A DNA stretch of 20,820 nucleotides from an uncultured Lachnospiraceae bacterium (GCA_910585355.1 CAJUDN010000012.1:1-20820); one strand, 5' to 3'. Positions 1 to 7,714 are shown, counted from the first letter of the stretch. Notes: a model not told the origin generated them from the sequence alone. Program-made: numbers and translations.

Positions 1-28
1 AGTATGATATTAAATGTACGCTGTAGTA

Positions 29-194
29 CTAGAGTGTGTCTGAAAATTCATTCCCATCATCTGTACGCCCCGCTATGCGGGAAATTTGGCCCTCATTCGG
101 TCAACGCCGCCCTCTACGCCTCCCTCATTCGGCTCCAGTTTCCTACAAACTGTGACGCACATCTGACGGAAAGTAATTTTCAAACACGCCCTAA
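29..194. repeat. Long imperfect inverted-repeat element (MITE-like), copy A
   Basis: The left arm (from about 29) and the reverse complement of the right arm (ending about 194) align over roughly 60 bases with scattered mismatches. Shared blocks include GTGT-TGAAAATT and TT-CC-TCA. The 10-mer cctcattcgg occurs twice inside (91-100 and 123-132). The right arm is repeated at 6393-6477 (inverted) and 11229-11440 (split by another insertion), so this is a dispersed family. No open frame fits inside it and no transposase is visible. No clear target duplication was found at the ends, so the boundaries are approximate. It fills most of the gap upstream of the first gene. Confidence 0.7.
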
Positions 195-243
195 AACACC
201 TCAGAGAGTGAAAGAAACGAAGATATTTTTTGGAGGAGGTTTC

Positions 244-1635
244 ATGGCCAAAAAGAAAAACAAGAAGGTGATACGGTATCGCAGGCCTCTTAACATCAAT
301 GTCGGAATGATTATCTTCGCATTGATTTTTGCGTACATGTCCTTTTATGTATATACTTATCTGAGACGGGAGAAAATTGAATTCTATGAAGTGGTGGAGG
401 GCAGCATCGTAAATGACAGACGGCATACCGGATTGATTTTCCGCACGGAAACCACCAAATACACCGAGCATTCGGGGAACATCAATTTTTATTTAAGGGA
501 AGGCAAAAGGGCCGCCGTGGGCACCAGGATTTATTCCATTGATGAGACAGGAGTTTTATCCAGGCTCCTTGCGGAAAATGCAGGTGAAACGGCTTCCCTC
601 TCAAAAGATAATCTGTCTTCGCTGAAAAAGCAGCTTTCCTCCTTCAGCCAGACCTTTATGGAAGAAGATTTTAAATCCGTATACGACACCAAATATACCC
701 TGGATTCCCAGGTACTGGAGTATGTTAATGTGGACGCTTTAAAGAATCTGGACAGCGTCATTGCCGAAATGGGTGTAAATTTTGATCAGGTACGGGCGGA
801 CGAGTCCGGGATTGTTTCCTATACTGTGGATTCCATGGAAACCATTGCCCCGTCTCAGGTGACGGAAGCCATGTTTGACAAAACGGCGTACACGAAAAAC
901 ATTATAAAATCCGGAGATTTGGTGGAGCAGGGAACTCCGGCGTATAAGCTGATTACTTCCAGCGACTGGTCTATTGTGTTTCCGATGGATGAGGAGGAGG
1001 CTTCCCTTTATAATGGAAAAACGGCTTTGACAGTGAAATTTGCCGGAAGGGGCCTTAAAGCAGTCGGGGCATTCTCTACAATTTCCGGCGCAGACGGAAA
1101 ACGGTATGGTAAACTGGATTTCACGAAATATATGGAGCAGTTTGTCTCAGAACGCTTTGTGGATTTTGAGATCATCACCGAGGAGGTAACGGGACTTAAA
1201 ATTCCCAGGAGCGCCGTTACGGATGTGGAGTTTTATCTGATTCCCAGGGATTTCCTTGTGACGGGCACGCGCGGCTTTTACAGAGAAACCTACACGGCAA
1301 ACGGCCCCAGCGTTACCCTCGTGAACTGTGAAATTTATAATTCAGATGATGAATATTATTACATTAAAACGGGAGAAAACAGTGAATTTAAAGCAGGAGA
1401 CTATATTGTGAAGGAAAATTCACAGGACAGGTATCAGGTGGGGACCATGGCCACCCTTCAGGGGGTATATAACATTAACCGGGGATATACGGTATTTAAA
1501 AAAATCGAGGTTTTGACATCCAATGACGAATACTATACGGTAAAGAGGGGAACGGATTACGGTCTTTCCGTCTATGACCATATTGTGCTGGATGCTTCCG
1601 CAGTCACTGCCAACGGAAGCGTTATCTATCAATAA
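244..1635 (+). CDS. HlyD-like membrane-anchored protein upstream of yggS-sepF
   Basis: This encodes a 463-residue protein with a very basic N-terminus (residues 3-14), one membrane segment at about 20-39, and a large extracytoplasmic part rich in beta-strand-type sequence. It resembles the HlyD / periplasmic-adaptor-like proteins of Clostridia that sit next to yggS and sepF. The ATG at 244 is chosen because a strong GGAGGAGG box lies just upstream (231-240); the frame is open further upstream, but that part runs through the repeat element. It ends 16 bases before yggS and is probably cotranscribed with it. The conserved position next to the division gene sepF hints at a cell-envelope or division role, which is inference. 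No ABC or MFS efflux partner is visible here, so an export function is unproven. Confidence 0.75.
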   Translation: MAKKKNKKVIRYRRPLNINVGMIIFALIFAYMSFYVYTYLRREKIEFYEVVEGSIVNDRRHTGLIFRTETTKYTEHSGNINFYLREGKRAAVGTRIYSIDETGVLSRLLAENAGETASLSKDNLSSLKKQLSSFSQTFMEEDFKSVYDTKYTLDSQVLEYVNVDALKNLDSVIAEMGVNFDQVRADESGIVSYTVDSMETIAPSQVTEAMFDKTAYTKNIIKSGDLVEQGTPAYKLITSSDWSIVFPMDEEEASLYNGKTALTVKFAGRGLKAVGAFSTISGADGKRYGKLDFTKYMEQFVSERFVDFEIITEEVTGLKIPRSAVTDVEFYLIPRDFLVTGTRGFYRETYTANGPSVTLVNCEIYNSDDEYYYIKTGENSEFKAGDYIVKENSQDRYQVGTMATLQGVYNINRGYTVFKKIEVLTSNDEYYTVKRGTDYGLSVYDHIVLDASAVTANGSVIYQ

Positions 1636-1651
1636 CCGGAGGAGAGAAGAT

Positions 1652-2335
1652 ATGAAGATTGCAGAGAATTTAGCGGTTGTAAGAAAAAAAATGGCGGAGG
1701 CCTGTGAGCGGGCTGGGAGAAATCCGGAGGATGTGACCCTGATTTCCGTCGGTAAGACGAAGCCGGTTTCCATGCTTTTAGAGGCTTATGAGGCGGGAGC
1801 CAGAGACTTCGGAGAAAATAAGGTGCAGGAAATACTGGAAAAGCGTCCACAGATGCCGGAGGATGCGAGAATTCATATGATTGGTCATCTTCAGACGAAT
1901 AAGGTGGGACAGGTGATTGACAAAGCTGTGCTGATTCATTCGGTGGACAGCATTCATCTGGCTGAAAAAATTGAAAAGGAGGCAGGGAAACGCGCCCTGA
2001 TATCTGATATTTTACTGGAGGTCAATGCAGCCAGGGAAGAAAGCAAATATGGGTTCTTTCTGGAGGAGGTAATTCCGGCATTGGAAATCATTGGAAAATT
2101 CCCCCATATTCGTGTAAAAGGTCTCATGACTATTGCTCCAAATGTAGAAAATGTAGAAGAAAATCGAAAATTTTTTAAAAAATTATTTCAATTATATGTT
2201 GACATCAAAAGTAAAAACATTGATAATGGTACTATGGATGCGCTTTCCATGGGTATGACGGGAGATTATGAGATTGCCATCGAGGAAGGAGCTACCATGA
2301 TAAGAGTCGGAACTGGAATTTTTGGTTCCAGATAG
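1652..2335 (+). CDS. yggS: YggS/PROSC family PLP-homeostasis protein
   Basis: This 227-residue protein is the usual length for the single-domain, alanine-racemase-fold YggS/YlmE family. The family binds pyridoxal 5'-phosphate and controls free PLP and amino-acid balance rather than catalysing a known reaction. The PLP lysine is K35 in the VGKTKP motif. Other family motifs seen are FGENKVQE, the IHMIGHLQTNK block and the C-terminal MGMTGDYEIAI / VRVGTGIFG blocks. ATG 1652 follows GGAGGAG at 1638-1644; an in-frame extension upstream overlaps the previous gene and lacks support. sepF follows about 20 bases later. In Firmicutes ylmE and sepF are commonly neighbours, which matches this order. Confidence 0.95.
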   Translation: MKIAENLAVVRKKMAEACERAGRNPEDVTLISVGKTKPVSMLLEAYEAGARDFGENKVQEILEKRPQMPEDARIHMIGHLQTNKVGQVIDKAVLIHSVDSIHLAEKIEKEAGKRALISDILLEVNAAREESKYGFFLEEVIPALEIIGKFPHIRVKGLMTIAPNVENVEENRKFFKKLFQLYVDIKSKNIDNGTMDALSMGMTGDYEIAIEEGATMIRVGTGIFGSR

Positions 2336-2354
2336 ATGGGAGAGAATAGACAAT

Positions 2355-2873
2355 ATGAGTTTCCTGAGTAAACTGATGGATACAATGCGTTTAAACGACG
2401 ATGAAGATGACGATTACTTTTTAGATGACGACTACGAGGATGAGGACAAGCCTGCAAAGAAGCCGGCGTTTAAGAAATCGGCGGATACGTATGCTGATGA
2501 TTTTGATGCTCCGGAGCCGGTCAGACCGCGGTTTCTTCCCAGGGGCTCCAGTGGAAATAAAGTGGTTCCCATGCGGCGGAACATGGAGGTTTCTCTGATT
2601 AAGCCCACATCCCTGGATAATGCAAAAGAAATCTGTGATTATCTTCTGGACGGAAAGGCCGTTGTTCTTAATATGGAAGGAATCCATACGGAGACTGCTC
2701 AGAGAATCATTGATTTTACTTCCGGAGCTACATATTCTATGGATGGAAACCTCCAGAAGATTTCCAACTATATTTTTATTGCCACACCGCAGTCCGTTGA
2801 GCTGTCCGGTGACTTCCAGGATCTTTTCAACAGTGGAAATCTGGATATTTCCGGACTTAACATTCATTTATAG
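2355..2873 (+). CDS. sepF: Cell division protein SepF
   Basis: SepF is a membrane-associated partner of FtsZ that bundles its filaments and helps anchor the divisome in Gram-positive bacteria. The 172-residue product has the expected plan: a short N-terminal amphipathic segment (SFLSKLMDTMRL) thought to bind membrane, a highly acidic Asp/Glu linker (about 14-35), a flexible stretch, and a C-terminal DUF552 domain (about 80-165) with the VVLNMEG motif and a G-S/A-rich fold core. ATG 2355 is chosen because GGGAGA lies just upstream and it gives the canonical MSFLSK start. It is transcribed with yggS. A 93-bp palindromic element follows its stop and separates it from ylmH. Confidence 0.95.
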   Translation: MSFLSKLMDTMRLNDDEDDDYFLDDDYEDEDKPAKKPAFKKSADTYADDFDAPEPVRPRFLPRGSSGNKVVPMRRNMEVSLIKPTSLDNAKEICDYLLDGKAVVLNMEGIHTETAQRIIDFTSGATYSMDGNLQKISNYIFIATPQSVELSGDFQDLFNSGNLDISGLNIHL

Positions 2874-2880
2874 GAATTGA

Positions 2881-2973
2881 GGCTGTCGCAAAATAAAAAA
2901 TTCATCAACATATAGTATTCTGTTCTCGAGCAGAAGCCTATATCTTGCGTGAAAAACTTATTTTGCAACAGCC
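2881..2973. repeat. 93-bp palindromic MITE-like element between sepF and ylmH
   Basis: The ends are near-perfect inverted repeats: ggctgtcgcaaaataa on the left against ggctgttgcaaaataa on the reverse strand of the right end (one mismatch in 16). Weaker pairing continues inward for about 20 more bases, so the whole element can fold into one long hairpin. A related start, aggctgtcacaaaa, follows the rluD terminator at about 6350, so this end sequence recurs. There is no coding capacity and no clear target duplication. The element could act as a small non-autonomous mobile unit or as a folded intercistronic RNA. Confidence 0.65.
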
Positions 2974-2999
2974 CCTGTTACCATTTATAAGAGACAGAT

Positions 3000-3755
3000 A
3001 TGGAAAAAGAGGAACAGATTTTCAGAAAAAGGGTTCAGGAACTGGCGGATATTTGTTTTTGCCGGGACGTGCCTGCAAATACAGACTTTTTAACGTTAAA
3101 TGAGCAGACAATTTTCCAGAGTATTTCTGGCAGCCTGCCGCCGGTAAGATTTGTTCTTTCCGGCGGCCTGGCATTGTCAGAGCGGAAGGTTGTCTGTTTT
3201 CTTCCATCCTATGAAGAGGAGCTTCGGGATCCGCCGTTTGAATGCCTGAACATTGCGCCGGTAAACAAAAAGTTTGCCGAAGAGCTGTCCCACAGGGATT
3301 TTTTGGGGGCTGTCATGAGCCTGGGAGTGGAACGGTCCATGATCGGAGACATCTTTTTGAAGGAGGGGGAGGCCTATGTGTTTGTGATGAAGAAAATGAG
3401 CCGGTATCTGGCGGAAACCCTTTCTTCTGTCCGTCACACAACTGTTCGCGTGTCTGTCTGCCAAGATGTGAATGAATGTTTAAAGCCAGAATTTGAGGAA
3501 ATCTGCGGCACAGTAAGTTCCATACGGCTGGACAGCATTGTGGCTCTGTGCGGACGCCTTTCACGGACGAAGGCAGCGGCATACATTGAGGGAGAGAAGG
3601 TGTCTGTAAACGGCCAGCTGGCGGCTGTTCCATCCAGAACCGTAAAGGAAGGAGAGAGCCTTTCCATTCGCGGAGTCGGTAAGTTCTTGTTTTCCAGCGC
3701 CGGCGGACAGACAAAAAAGGGGCGCACCGTGGTGACGCTTTTAAAATACAAATAG
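3000..3755 (+). CDS. ylmH: YlmH family RNA-binding (S4 domain) protein
   Basis: This 251-residue protein matches YlmH, a Gram-positive S4-domain protein linked to ribosome rescue/quality control and to the division-gene cluster. The N-terminal two thirds include the family block around HRDFLGAVMSLGVERSMIGD (about 98-117). The C-terminal S4 RNA-binding domain spans about 176-235, with RLDSIVALCGRLSRTKAAAY and EGEKVSVNG visible. The start ATG 3000 has only a weak purine-rich stretch (aagagaca) in front of it, unlike the strong sites of its neighbours. The preceding palindromic element may have altered its upstream context. aroB begins 15 bases after its stop. Confidence 0.9.
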   Translation: MEKEEQIFRKRVQELADICFCRDVPANTDFLTLNEQTIFQSISGSLPPVRFVLSGGLALSERKVVCFLPSYEEELRDPPFECLNIAPVNKKFAEELSHRDFLGAVMSLGVERSMIGDIFLKEGEAYVFVMKKMSRYLAETLSSVRHTTVRVSVCQDVNECLKPEFEEICGTVSSIRLDSIVALCGRLSRTKAAAYIEGEKVSVNGQLAAVPSRTVKEGESLSIRGVGKFLFSSAGGQTKKGRTVVTLLKYK

Positions 3756-3770
3756 GCAAAAAGGAGAAGT

Positions 3771-4868
3771 ATGGATATCCGAAATGAAAATCGAATGACA
3801 GTCCAAAAAGACGGAGCGCCGATTTATGATATTGTTATAAATGAAACTTTTAAAGAACTCTGTGAGGAGATGAGAGGTCTTGAAACCCGGACAAAAAAAC
3901 TGTGTATTGTGACGGATTCCAATGTGGCGCCCCTTTACGGGGGAGAGGTTTTAAAACTTTTGTCCGGCTGTGCAAAGAAAGTGCTTACTTATGTGTTCCC
4001 TGCCGGGGAAGAAAATAAAAACCTGGACACGGTGAAGGGAATTTATGAATTCCTCATAGAAAACAAATTTGACAGAACAGATCTTCTGGTTGCTTTAGGA
4101 GGCGGAGTAGTGGGAGATATCTGCGGGTTTGCGGCCGCCACATACCTTCGGGGCATTGATTTTATCCAGATTCCCACAACCCTTTTGGCTCAGGTGGATT
4201 CCAGCATTGGCGGGAAAACGGGAGTGGATTTTGACGCATATAAAAACATGGTGGGCGCCTTTCATATGCCGAGACTGGTGTATACCAACGTCAGTGTTCT
4301 GAAAACCCTCGCAGAGGAACAGTATTCCGCGGGAATGGGAGAAGTCATGAAGCATGGCTTAATCCGTGACAGGGAATATTACCAGTGGCTCATGGAACAT
4401 AAGGAGCAAATTTCTGAAAGGGATCCGGATACCTGCCGGATGTTAATTCTGGGAAGCAATAAAATCAAGCGGGAAGTGGTGGAAATTGACCCCACAGAAC
4501 AGAATGAGCGGGCCACTTTAAATTTTGGTCATACGCTGGGGCATGCGATTGAAAAGCTGAAGGGATTATCTCTTCTCCACGGACACTGCGTTGCGCTGGG
4601 AACGCTGGCGGCCATGAACCTCTGTCTGGAACGGGGGCTGGTTTCTGAAGCAGAGGTTGCGGATTATAAGGAAGCCATGGCCTACTTTAAGATGCCGGTC
4701 CGGGTGGAAGGATTAAACCGGGCGGATGTGATTGCCGCCACAAAAAATGATAAGAAGATGGAGGCCGGGATCATCAAATTCATTCTTCTTAAAAAAGTGG
4801 GGCAGGCATATATTGACCGGACAGTGACGGAGACGGAGATGGCAAACGCCCTCTCTGCCATTATGTGA
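3771..4868 (+). CDS. aroB: 3-dehydroquinate synthase
   Basis: AroB converts DAHP to 3-dehydroquinate, the second step of the shikimate pathway, using NAD and a divalent metal. The product has 365 residues, normal for the family. Visible motifs are the nucleotide-binding ALGGGVVGDICGF (108-120), IPTTLLAQVDSSIGGKTGVD (134-153), and the metal ligands E191 (GEVMKHG), H254 (NFGHTLGHAIE) and H270 (LLHGH). The start follows a clean AAGGAG site. It sits between ylmH and lspA rather than with other aromatic-biosynthesis genes, an order that looks operonic by its tight spacing (15 and 10 bases). All core residues are present, so it should be active. Confidence 0.97.
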   Translation: MDIRNENRMTVQKDGAPIYDIVINETFKELCEEMRGLETRTKKLCIVTDSNVAPLYGGEVLKLLSGCAKKVLTYVFPAGEENKNLDTVKGIYEFLIENKFDRTDLLVALGGGVVGDICGFAAATYLRGIDFIQIPTTLLAQVDSSIGGKTGVDFDAYKNMVGAFHMPRLVYTNVSVLKTLAEEQYSAGMGEVMKHGLIRDREYYQWLMEHKEQISERDPDTCRMLILGSNKIKREVVEIDPTEQNERATLNFGHTLGHAIEKLKGLSLLHGHCVALGTLAAMNLCLERGLVSEAEVADYKEAMAYFKMPVRVEGLNRADVIAATKNDKKMEAGIIKFILLKKVGQAYIDRTVTETEMANALSAIM

Positions 4869-4878
4869 GGAGAGAGAC

Positions 4879-5391
4879 ATGGATAACATATGGAAGCGGT
4901 ACGGGCTGTTTGGAATCCTTGTGATTCTCCTGGCGGCCTTCGACCAGTGGACGAAAAGGCTGGCATACGGAGGACTTCGGGTCAATGGTCCCGTCGTTTT
5001 GTGGGATGGGGTATTTGAGCTCCTGTACTCGGAAAACCGCGGCGCGGCCTTTGGAATTCTTCAGGGAAAACAGGGACTCTTTTTTCTGGTGGCCGTCGCC
5101 GTATTTATTGTTGTATTGCTGTTCCTTGGAAGAATGCCTTCCGGGAAACGGTATCTGCCGTTGTTTGGCTGTCTGGTGCTTTTGATGTCCGGCGCTCTGG
5201 GAAATCTTATTGATCGGATGTTTCGGGGGTTTGTGGTGGATTTTTTTTACTTTAAACTGATTGATTTTCCGATTTTTAACGTGGCTGACTGCTATGTGGT
5301 GGTGGCTGCGGCTCTGCTGATTCTCCTCACCGGTTTTTATTATAAGGAAGAAGAGTTTGAGTTTCTTTCAAAAAAGGAGAGCAGCCAGTGA
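4879..5391 (+). CDS. lspA: Lipoprotein signal peptidase (signal peptidase II)
   Basis: LspA is the membrane aspartyl protease that removes the signal peptide from prolipoproteins after lipid attachment. The product has 170 residues and four hydrophobic segments (about 8-24, 66-84, 93-110, 138-158). The family signatures are ENRGAAFGI (52-60), GNLIDR (108-113), VVDFF with catalytic D121, and FNVADCYVV with catalytic D137. ATG 4879 follows GAGGAGAG. The stop overlaps the GTG start of the next gene by four bases (GTGA), so the two are translationally coupled. One likely client is the solute-binding lipoprotein encoded downstream in this window. Confidence 0.97.
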   Translation: MDNIWKRYGLFGILVILLAAFDQWTKRLAYGGLRVNGPVVLWDGVFELLYSENRGAAFGILQGKQGLFFLVAVAVFIVVLLFLGRMPSGKRYLPLFGCLVLLMSGALGNLIDRMFRGFVVDFFYFKLIDFPIFNVADCYVVVAAALLILLTGFYYKEEEFEFLSKKESSQ

Positions 5392-6308
5392 AACAAGAAA
5401 TACAAGTGACGGAGGAGATGGCCGGCGACAGAATTGATAAGTTTCTGTCTGAGCAGTGTGAGGAGTTTACCCGCTCCTTTTTGCAGAAGCTCTTAAAATC
5501 CGGTGAGGTATGGGTAAACGGGAAGCAGGTGAAGGCCAGCTTTAAAGTGTCAGAAGGGGATTTCATTTCTTTTGAGGCGCCGGAGGCTGTGGAATCCATG
5601 ATTTTGCCTGAGAATATTCCTCTCGATATTCTCTATGAAGATCATGATGTGATTCTGGTGAATAAGCCCAAAAGAATGGTGGTCCATCCGGCTGCGGGGC
5701 ATTATACGGGCACCCTGGTCAATGGGCTGCTGTATGATTGTCGGGAGGATCTGTCCGGAATCAACGGCGTTTTAAGGCCGGGAATTGTCCACAGAATTGA
5801 TATGGACACCACCGGAGTCCTGATTGTCTGCAAAAATGACATGGCTCATCATTCCATCGCCGCCCAGCTAAAAGAACACACCATCACCAGGCGGTATGAA
5901 GCCATCGTCCATGGCGTTATAAAAGAGGACGAGGGAGTTGTGGACGCCCCTGTGGGACGGCACCCCCGGGACAGAAAAAAGATGTGCGTCAATTACCAGA
6001 ATGGAAAAACAGCTGTGACCCATTACCGGGTTTTGAAGCGGTTTCAGGGATTTACACATATTGAATGCAGGCTGGAAACCGGGCGCACCCATCAGATTCG
6101 CGTTCATATGGCCCATCTGGGCCACCCTCTTTTGGGAGACGCAGTCTATGGCCCTGCAAAATGTCCCTATGCTTTAGAGGGCCAGACGCTTCATGCGGGA
6201 ATTTTAGGGTTTATTCATCCAAGAACAGGGGAATATCTGGAATTTAGGGCTCCAAGGCCGGAATATTTTGAGAGGCTTTTGATAGCTTTAACAGAAAAGA
6301 ACCGATGA
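5388..6308 (+). CDS. rluD: RluA/RluD family pseudouridine synthase
   Basis: This enzyme isomerises uridine to pseudouridine, most likely in 23S rRNA. The 306-residue product has an N-terminal S4 domain (about 13-70) and an RluA-type catalytic domain, with the catalytic D138 in VHRIDMDTTGVL. LVNKPKRMVVHPAAGH (90-105) and the ETGRTHQIRVHMAHLGHPL block are also visible. The start is GTG at 5388, overlapping the lspA stop, with AGGAG about 8 bases upstream. lspA-rluD adjacency is typical in Firmicutes. The exact target site (RluD-type or another subgroup) cannot be told from sequence alone. A strong hairpin terminator begins within the last codons. Confidence 0.92.
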   Translation: MKQEIQVTEEMAGDRIDKFLSEQCEEFTRSFLQKLLKSGEVWVNGKQVKASFKVSEGDFISFEAPEAVESMILPENIPLDILYEDHDVILVNKPKRMVVHPAAGHYTGTLVNGLLYDCREDLSGINGVLRPGIVHRIDMDTTGVLIVCKNDMAHHSIAAQLKEHTITRRYEAIVHGVIKEDEGVVDAPVGRHPRDRKKMCVNYQNGKTAVTHYRVLKRFQGFTHIECRLETGRTHQIRVHMAHLGHPLLGDAVYGPAKCPYALEGQTLHAGILGFIHPRTGEYLEFRAPRPEYFERLLIALTEKNR

Positions 6309-6348
6309 TTTGTGAAATGCAGTTTCACAGTCGTCGGTTCTTTTTTTG
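6297..6348. terminator. Strong bidirectional intrinsic terminator after rluD / lacI-type gene
   Basis: A stem of about 20 base pairs with a few mismatches (agaaccga... pairing with ...tcggttct) and a small loop around 6318-6321 is followed by seven T residues (6341-6347). Read on the - strand the same stem is followed by TTCTTTT. It can therefore also stop transcripts of the convergent repressor gene that ends at 6478. It overlaps the rluD stop codon. Confidence 0.9.
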
Positions 6349-6392
6349 AGGCTGTCACAAAAACCAATAATGCTACAGTATGTACTGTTTCC

Positions 6393-6477
6393 GAACGTGT
6401 TTGAAAATTGCTTTCCGTCAGATGCACCTCGCAGTTTGTGAGAAATTGGGTCCGAATGAGGGAGACATAGTGGGGAT
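6393..6477 (-). repeat. Repeat family A, single-arm copy B
   Basis: The reverse complement of this stretch matches the right arm of the 29-194 element at roughly 84% over about 74 bases. The match runs from the tccctcattcgg block through the acaaactg, catctgacggaaag and aattttcaaacacg blocks. Only one arm of the palindrome is present. It lies directly against the 3' end of the repressor gene. It is preceded (about 6350-6365) by a partial copy of the end of the 2881-2973 element. Confidence 0.7.
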
Positions 6478-7449
6478 TCAGAGCAGGACGCTGTGCAGCA
6501 CCGTAGTCCGCACTGGCGCCTCCGGATTCCGGATACGCTCTAAAATTTGTTTTCCGGCCGTTTGTCCGATTTCTTTTGAGGGCTGTAAAACCATCCGGAC
6601 ATCCCTGGTATAATAGTTTTTCCGTCCTTCCACCGTTTGTCCAAGCAGAACAAGGTCTGTTCCCAGCTGTATCCTCTGAGAGTTCAGATAGTACAGCACA
6701 TCGTCTAACATCATATTATTGGAGGCCACAATGGCTGTGCATTTCTTTTCAAGCAGCGTCTTTACCAGGGGCACCGCGCTCTGGGAAAGGCTGTTTCCTA
6801 TCTGAATCAGGTCTTCTTCCACCGGGATCCCGTATTCCGTAAGCGCTTCTTTATATGCGTTCAGCCGGTTTATACTGGTGGATAACCGCATCAGTCCCGT
6901 AATAAATCCGATCCGGCGGCGGCCCTCTAAAATCATCTGGCAGATGCCGTCGTGAATCGCCGGATAGTCCTGAGGGATAATCATATCGCAGGGACAGCCG
7001 GGAAGCTGGCGGTCAATAAAGACCATTGGAAACTTTTCGGGAACCAGGGGCCGGATGGAGGAAAAATCCGTAAGCGTAGAAGCAATAATGAGGCCGTCCA
7101 CCAGACCGGAGGACAGCAGCTTCAGATTTTCGATCTCCCGGCTTTCAGTCTCTTTCGTATTTACAATTAACAGTTTGTAGCCGTCCTTTGCCAGGATGCT
7201 TTCTGCTTCTTCAATGATAATTGCCCAGACCGGGTTGGCGATATCGGGCACCACGATCCCGATCAGATTCTTTCTTCCTGTCTTGAAGCTTCGGGCGGTG
7301 GGATCCGGAACGTATCCCAGGACTTCAATACTGTCCATAACTTTCTTTCTTGTCTCTTCAGAAACAAAACGGGTGTTGTTGATGACGTGGGAGACGGTCG
7401 CAACAGACACCTCGGCATGCTTTGCCACATCCTTCATACTTGCTCTCAT
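6478..7449 (-). CDS. LacI-family transcriptional repressor of the divergent uptake operon
   Basis: This 323-residue protein has an N-terminal LacI helix-turn-helix (about 5-25; KDVAKHAEVSVATVSHVINN), the hinge region with YVPDPTARSFKTGRKN, and a periplasmic-binding-protein-like effector domain (LIGIVVPDIANPVW onward). ATG 7449 is preferred because GGGGG lies 8 bases upstream on the - strand; a nearby alternative ATG is 7437. It is divergent from the transporter operon, and matching palindromes lie downstream of both promoters, so it probably represses both itself and the operon and is released by a sugar-like ligand. The C-terminus ends at VLHSVLL, a few residues shorter than typical family members. 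The repeat copy B begins right there, suggesting that the element trimmed or rewrote the end. Confidence 0.92.
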   Translation of the reverse strand: MRASMKDVAKHAEVSVATVSHVINNTRFVSEETRKKVMDSIEVLGYVPDPTARSFKTGRKNLIGIVVPDIANPVWAIIIEEAESILAKDGYKLLIVNTKETESREIENLKLLSSGLVDGLIIASTLTDFSSIRPLVPEKFPMVFIDRQLPGCPCDMIIPQDYPAIHDGICQMILEGRRRIGFITGLMRLSTSINRLNAYKEALTEYGIPVEEDLIQIGNSLSQSAVPLVKTLLEKKCTAIVASNNMMLDDVLYYLNSQRIQLGTDLVLLGQTVEGRKNYYTRDVRMVLQPSKEIGQTAGKQILERIRNPEAPVRTTVLHSVLL

Positions 7450-7484
7450 AAAACACACCCCCTGAAAATCAAGTAAAATTAACT

Positions 7485-7516
7485 GTGCGGCAGTTCAGAT
7501 TCCTCCTCTGAACCGT
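7485..7516 (-). other. Hairpin in the leader of the LacI-type gene
   Basis: On the - strand, gttcaga and tctgaac (7507-7513 and 7493-7499) form a perfect 7-bp stem. The loop is GGAGGAA, which resembles a ribosome binding site but is far from any start codon. No function can be assigned. Confidence 0.3.
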
Positions 7517-7540
7517 TACTTTCCGCTGAGTAAATCTTAG

Positions 7541-7552
7541 TTAAACGTTTAA
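7541..7552. promoter_or_regulatory. LacI-type operator at the repressor promoter
   Basis: ttaaacgtttaa is a perfect 12-bp palindrome with the central CG step typical of LacI-family operators. It lies about 7 bases downstream of the predicted start of the repressor transcript (promoter at 7566-7594 on the - strand), a position that fits autorepression. Confidence 0.75.
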
Positions 7553-7565
7553 TAAATATAGTTCC

Positions 7566-7594
7566 AGTATAGAACATAAGGAAAAAAAAGTCAA
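7566..7594 (-). promoter_or_regulatory. Sigma-A-type promoter for the LacI-type gene
   Basis: On the - strand, TTGACT (7589-7594) and TATACT (7566-7571) are separated by exactly 17 bases. The predicted start is near 7559, giving a leader of about 110 nucleotides before the ATG at 7449. Confidence 0.75.
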
Positions 7595-7658
7595 GGAAGG
7601 ATAAAAAAATATACAAAGTGCACAAAAAATAGGGCTGATTTATATAAAAACAGACCAA

Positions 7659-7687
7659 TTGACAATGGGAGAAAAATTGTGTAATAT
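7659..7687 (+). promoter_or_regulatory. Sigma-A-type promoter of the transporter operon
   Basis: TTGACA (7659-7664) and TAATAT (7682-7687) have a 17-base spacer, near consensus. The predicted start is about 7694, followed by an untranslated leader of about 140 nucleotides. The region between the two divergent start codons (7450-7835, about 386 bases) contains only these promoters, operators and leaders. Confidence 0.8.
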
Positions 7688-7700
7688 GAAAACACGAAGA

Positions 7701-7714
7701 CGTAAACGTTTACG
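7701..7714. promoter_or_regulatory. LacI-type operator of the transporter operon
   Basis: cgtaaacgtttacg is a perfect 14-bp palindrome sharing the core TAAACGTTTA with the site at 7541-7552. It begins about 7 bases after the predicted transcription start, so bound repressor would block initiation or early elongation. Confidence 0.8.

Noticed and set aside
29..194. Possible riboswitch upstream of the first gene
   Set aside because: The same sequence occurs at unrelated places in the window, so it is better explained as a dispersed repeat.
3313..3759. Long - strand frames opposite ylmH
   Set aside because: They are shadows of a recognisable + strand S4-domain gene, with no family resemblance or start signals.
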